This document shows, one piece after another, positions 22,515-25,689 of a DNA stretch of 25,689 bases. The DNA is taken from contig CAYWGR010000072.1 of NCBI GenBank assembly GCA_964458015.1, positions 1-25,689 of the forward strand, written 5' to 3'. Below the pieces are notes generated by a model. That model made no database searches. It saw only the letters and a list, made by a program, of their open reading frames with translations, and had not been told where the DNA came from. This DNA is from CAYWGR01 sp964458015 (GTDB taxonomy: Bacteria > Planctomycetota > Planctomycetia > Pirellulales > Thermoguttaceae). The position numbers were made by a program, and so were the translations under genes. How positions within the stretch are numbered: the first letter of the stretch is position 1; each line of letters starts with the position of its first letter.

Positions 22515-24053
22515 CTATAGCTTTTCGGTCCAATACAAAAGATCCCACCGCAGTCCGCCGTCGGCGGTCGAGGCGGTATAGATCGACGTATTTTGCGGGT
22601 TATGCCAATGGTAGCGGTAGGAGGTGGGATCGGGGGTGATTTTTATTTTTGGATCGTAATTGAGAGAGAATTTCTTTTGCAGATACACGGGGAAGTATTT
22701 GATGCCGGTTTTGTGGTCTTTTTGGTTGTCAAAGGCAATGTATTGGGCGATCCACCAAGCGGTTTGTTTGCCGTTCCAATTGGTTCTGGGGTTAAAGGAC
22801 ACGTTTTCCGCGATCAACTTGCCTTGATGCGTATAGGTGATGTCCGTGTCGTCGTCCGAGTCGATCGAGAAAGAGTCTTTTACCGCGACGACGCCTGTAA
22901 CGGAAGCGTTGGCGCCGGAGCTGACGATGAAGTCGTCGCCGGAAACGGCGGCGGGCAACTGGACATTTGCGGACTCGCCCTGTAGAGCGGGGAGTGCAAC
23001 AGGGGTTATGGAAATGCCGGTGCCGGACAACGTGATGCGTCCGCCGCTGCTGGCCGAGGTGAAGACGGTGCCGGCGATCGACACATTATTTCCGATCGTT
23101 AGGTTGCCGTTACATGTGAACAGGCCGGCGGGGTTTGTCGCGGGCGCGGCGCTTTTGGCAACGGTATTCAGGGTCGAGCTAAGCGTTTCGAAGGCATAGA
23201 GTTTTCCCCCGGGATAAAGTCGATAGGTCGACATTGAGCTGGGGAATGAGATGCTTGTGATATCCTTTTCGCTTAGATTCGTGGTTGAGATGCCCAGGTG
23301 TGAGTTCAAGGTCGTCATGATGGTAGGGATAGGGAAGAGCGAATGGATTGTGGTCGGAAGCGACACCGTGCCGTTGAACGGCCGATAATCGCCGACATTC
23401 GCCAAATACATGGCATTGAGATCCTTGAGAAACTGATTGCGCGGGTCACCCCACCACGAGTAGTTCCAAGCGGGAAGAAACAGAAGTTGTATGCGAACGG
23501 GGCCTTCGATCCGTCCCGGCGGATCCCATAAAAAAATACCCGAGGAGTATTGAAAAAAGGTGAAATTCATCATGTTCGACCAATCCGAGGGCTCGGTCGT
23601 CAGAGCGCGCGGAATCAGTTGGACGACGGCCTGCACACTGTGGCTGGCGATGCTTGTCGCCTGGTTGGGATCGACGGCGTATCCGGTCGAGAGCAGTGTA
23701 ACGCGATAGGGATAATCGTTGTCCGAGGAGGTCAAACGCGGATCGCCGGTGGAGAAGGTGACCAAAAAACTTTCGGTGTCGCTGAGTATGCCGGAGACCG
23801 AGGCATCGACCCCGCCCCAATTGTTTTGGTGCATTTTTTTCAGGGCGATGCTGAGACCGGTCATGGCGGCTTGGCGTGCGGAGGCGCCGCGGTCGGCGTT
23901 GCGTTGGATGGTGCTGATCGTGCTTTGGCTGCGCATTGCGGCATAGCAGAGACCCAGGGTCAGCGACAACAGCAACAACACCATGAGGATCGCCATGCCG
24001 CGGCGCGATCTTGGTCTTTTTAGATTTCGATGATTCGTTGATAACATCATCAT
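22515..24053 (-). CDS. GspK/PilX-like large pseudopilin
   Basis: 512 aa from ATG 24053, which overlaps the upstream stop by four bases (ATGA). The prepilin-like signal is RPRSRRG/MAILMVLLLLSLTLG. It has Gly at -1 but Met at +5 where other pseudopilins have Glu; lack of that Glu is a known trait of GspK. The helix continues into RGASARQAAMTGLSIALKKM, the PilX/GspK N-terminal domain. The large globular part, about 400 residues, is rich in Ser/Thr/Gly. Between roughly 340 and 440 it has repeated short strands (GNLTIGNNVSIAGTVF) suggestive of a beta-helix or bactofilin-like layer. In type II systems GspK caps the pseudopilus with GspI and GspJ, encoded directly upstream. Confidence 0.8.
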   Translation of the reverse strand: MMMLSTNHRNLKRPRSRRGMAILMVLLLLSLTLGLCYAAMRSQSTISTIQRNADRGASARQAAMTGLSIALKKMHQNNWGGVDASVSGILSDTESFLVTFSTGDPRLTSSDNDYPYRVTLLSTGYAVDPNQATSIASHSVQAVVQLIPRALTTEPSDWSNMMNFTFFQYSSGIFLWDPPGRIEGPVRIQLLFLPAWNYSWWGDPRNQFLKDLNAMYLANVGDYRPFNGTVSLPTTIHSLFPIPTIMTTLNSHLGISTTNLSEKDITSISFPSSMSTYRLYPGGKLYAFETLSSTLNTVAKSAAPATNPAGLFTCNGNLTIGNNVSIAGTVFTSASSGGRITLSGTGISITPVALPALQGESANVQLPAAVSGDDFIVSSGANASVTGVVAVKDSFSIDSDDDTDITYTHQGKLIAENVSFNPRTNWNGKQTAWWIAQYIAFDNQKDHKTGIKYFPVYLQKKFSLNYDPKIKITPDPTSYRYHWHNPQNTSIYTASTADGGLRWDLLYWTEKL

Positions 24054-24892
24054 GGATGCGTCAAATTGTAGTACAAGGCGGCGGAGCCGAAAAAAGGCAC
24101 GGCTACCGCGGTATTGGGATCCGAGGCGACCCAATCGGCACCGGGCACGAGTTGCATTTCCATGCGAATCCAGGTTTGGCGAAGTCCGGCCTTGGGGCCG
24201 TAGACGCCTTGTACCCAGGGCAAATTCGACCATGTGACGCTGCCGGCCGTATAGCTGGCCCAATCCGCAGCGGAAGGACGCAATCGCATTTCAAATCGAA
24301 CATCGCCGCGATAGTCGGAAGTCGTTCCCGTGGTTGCCGAGGTGGTCAAGCAAGATCGCAACAGTTTGGTTAAAACGACGATCTTCGACGTGGAGGCTTT
24401 TTTCAAGGTTGCCAGTTCGGTCTGCCACGAGGATTCATTCGTGATGACCGGCACTGTGCGCGTATCGGAGGGAGCCGTTATTTCAACGAGTTGATTAGGG
24501 TAGCTAGGGTGGGGGCAATAAACTACCAACTCGCTGTAAAGCGGCAAGCCCGTGGGGGCTGACGCCGTTCCGCTTGGACGCCAGACCACGAGCGTATCGG
24601 GGTAACGGTAGGAGTTGACCGTCTCGGTCACGACGATACAGCCGGGGAAGTTGATATTGGCCGTAGCCTCGCTGACGTTTTTGGTGATACGGTCCAGCAC
24701 GACCCGGGCGTGTTGGGTGGCGGCGCCGTAGCCTTCGCTATACTCGAAGCTTTGCTGGACGGTTCGAGCCAAACCACCGAGCGCACCGACGACCATCAGC
24801 ATGATCGACATGGCGATCATGAGTTCGAGTAGGGTCATGGCCCGGCGAGGGCATGACGATTGACGTTTAGTTAATGGATAAAACAGTGGCAT
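24050..24892 (-). CDS. GspJ/PilW-like pseudopilin
   Basis: 280 aa from ATG 24892 (an in-frame TTG at 24904 is possible). Either start overlaps the end of the preceding GspI-like gene. The signal segment CPRRA/MTLLELMIAMSIMLMV has Glu at +5 but Ala at -1 instead of the usual Gly. The following helix (GALGGLARTVQQSFEYSEGY) and AATQHARVVLDRITKNV fit the PilW/GspJ pattern. It is predicted to be part of the tip complex with the GspI- and GspK-like proteins, whose genes overlap it on both sides, which indicates tight co-translation. Assignment to J rests on order and size. Confidence 0.82.
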   Translation of the reverse strand: MPLFYPLTKRQSSCPRRAMTLLELMIAMSIMLMVVGALGGLARTVQQSFEYSEGYGAATQHARVVLDRITKNVSEATANINFPGCIVVTETVNSYRYPDTLVVWRPSGTASAPTGLPLYSELVVYCPHPSYPNQLVEITAPSDTRTVPVITNESSWQTELATLKKASTSKIVVLTKLLRSCLTTSATTGTTSDYRGDVRFEMRLRPSAADWASYTAGSVTWSNLPWVQGVYGPKAGLRQTWIRMEMQLVPGADWVASDPNTAVAVPFFGSAALYYNLTHP

Positions 24893-25499
24893 TGTTGATG
24901 GCAACCACGCGGCGGATTTTTGCTAATTCGGTGGAACCGCGTTGGGGATCGACGTACATGATCCGCACTTCGACGGCACGATAATCGCTCGTTTGACCGG
25001 AGGATAATGCACTGGTCAGGTTGTTCTCGCTGATGTAGTAGACGTCTACCTCTTGACGCCAGTTTTGCAGAAAGTTGGTGGGGCATTGGAAGTTGGGATA
25101 ACGTTTCCCACCCTGGCCGTTGTCGGCGCCCAGGGCAACGCCGTACATATCCTTGGGCGGCTGGCAACGATAGCCGTTGAAATCATCGATGTCGTCGAAG
25201 AGCTCGCGCGTGCCGGCGGCCTTTTCCGTTGAATTGGGGCCTAGGGTCGTATCGGTGGCGTTGCTGCCGAGTTCCATATAGCGGCAGCCCATGATCTCGT
25301 CCATCAACTGCTGGGCCATGCCGTAGGCAATGGTGCGCCGCATGGAGTCGTCGGTGTTTTGAAGCGACGAAGTGGTTCCCAGCAGCAGCACGCTTCCGGC
25401 GATTGCCGTCAGCGCGATGGCCACGGTGGCTTCGACTAAAGTGAAGCCGCGTGGTGGTTTTTGATGCCGGAAATTGTTTTTTTGAGAATGGTTGCGCAT
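24867..25499 (-). CDS. GspI/PilV-like pseudopilin
   Basis: 210 aa. The prepilin signal KPPRG/FTLVEATVAIALTAIAG is complete, with Gly at -1 and Glu at +5. After the helix comes MAQQLMDEIMG, the segment (xxA..l..E.m..) typical of GspI/PilV proteins. GGAG lies three bases before ATG 25499. It is the first gene of the minus-strand locus, about 20 bases after the predicted transcription start, and overlaps the GspJ-like gene. It belongs to the minor pseudopilin tip complex. Confidence 0.85.
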   Translation of the reverse strand: MRNHSQKNNFRHQKPPRGFTLVEATVAIALTAIAGSVLLLGTTSSLQNTDDSMRRTIAYGMAQQLMDEIMGCRYMELGSNATDTTLGPNSTEKAAGTRELFDDIDDFNGYRCQPPKDMYGVALGADNGQGGKRYPNFQCPTNFLQNWRQEVDVYYISENNLTSALSSGQTSDYRAVEVRIMYVDPQRGSTELAKIRRVVAINNATVLSIN

Positions 25500-25526
25500 A
25501 ATCTCCGCCCAAGCGGCCCTCTGAGA

Positions 25527-25554
25527 ACTATAGGCCGACGGAAGGGGGAGTCAA
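25527..25554 (-). promoter_or_regulatory. Sigma70-like promoter of the pseudopilin/secretion operon
   Basis: On the minus strand TTGACT (25554-25549) is followed after 16 bases by TATAGT (25532-25527). Start of transcription would be near 25520, giving a leader of about 20 bases before ATG 25499. The remaining bases to 25689 show no gene. Confidence 0.5.
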
Positions 25555-25689
25555 ACTCGCAGTGTGGGTCCGATAGGGGGGGGCGTTGGCCGCGCAACGG
25601 ATCGTTTCCATTGCAGCGGGGTGCTAGGACAGGGCCAATCAATTGTTGACTTTGGGAAAAGCGTAGGGCGGGGTGGCGGGCCCCCACGG

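Noticed and set aside
24054..24263. Upstream extension of the GspK-like frame
   Set aside because: It lies inside the GspJ-like gene; ATG 24053 gives the ATGA overlap and a proper prepilin signal.
7079..25499. Complete motile type IV pilus locus
   Set aside because: No PilT-like second ATPase, major pilin or prepilin peptidase is present, and the minor pilins are of H/I/J/K type.

Overview
The window looks like chromosomal DNA of a GC-rich, Gram-negative-type bacterium, most likely a planctomycete (Pirellulales-like). That assignment is inference. It rests on a secretin with outer-membrane logic, lipoprotein and signal-peptide genes, many genes with no clear Shine-Dalgarno sequence, a GT-C/TPR membrane protein and secreted fucosidase of kinds common in planctomycetes, and spacers carrying short palindromes and heptamer repeats. 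No rRNA, tRNA, CRISPR array, insertion sequence or phage gene was seen.

Left part (1-6987, mostly + strand): a set of loosely connected genes. In order they are a membrane-anchored metallophosphoesterase with altered metal-site residues, an exported archaemetzincin-like zinc protease, and an alpha-D-phosphohexomutase homologue that has lost its catalytic serine. A KaiC/RAD55-type ATPase on the minus strand converges on the mutase. A two-gene module of small proteins (toxin-antitoxin-like) follows, behind a good sigma70-like promoter and a strikingly self-complementary leader. An exported GH29 alpha-L-fucosidase closed by a terminator-like hairpin ends this part.

Right part (7079-25499, all minus strand): a 16-gene locus for a type IV pilus / type II secretion hybrid machine. 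In the direction of transcription it runs: pseudopilins of GspI, GspJ and GspK type, an 80-aa coiled-coil protein, a GspH-type pseudopilin, PilM, PilN, PilO, a PilP/GspC-like protein, a secretin with a C-terminal TPR-like extension, and a TPR lipoprotein (candidate pilotin). It continues with a sensor histidine kinase, a single-domain response regulator, a STAS protein, the assembly ATPase GspE/PilB, the platform protein GspF/PilC and a large GT-C/TPR membrane protein. A sigma70-like promoter lies just upstream of the first pseudopilin. The likely arrangement is that H/I/J/K form a pseudopilus tip, PilM/N/O/P connect the cytoplasmic ATPase to the secretin, E/F drive assembly, and kinase/regulator/STAS tune it. 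The major pilin, prepilin peptidase and a retraction ATPase are not in the window.

The most unusual signals are the self-complementary 4904-5039 leader, the phosphohexomutase that has lost its phosphoserine, and 7-bp tandem repeats inside pilus-operon spacers, one of which supplies the last codons and stop of the PilP-like gene.
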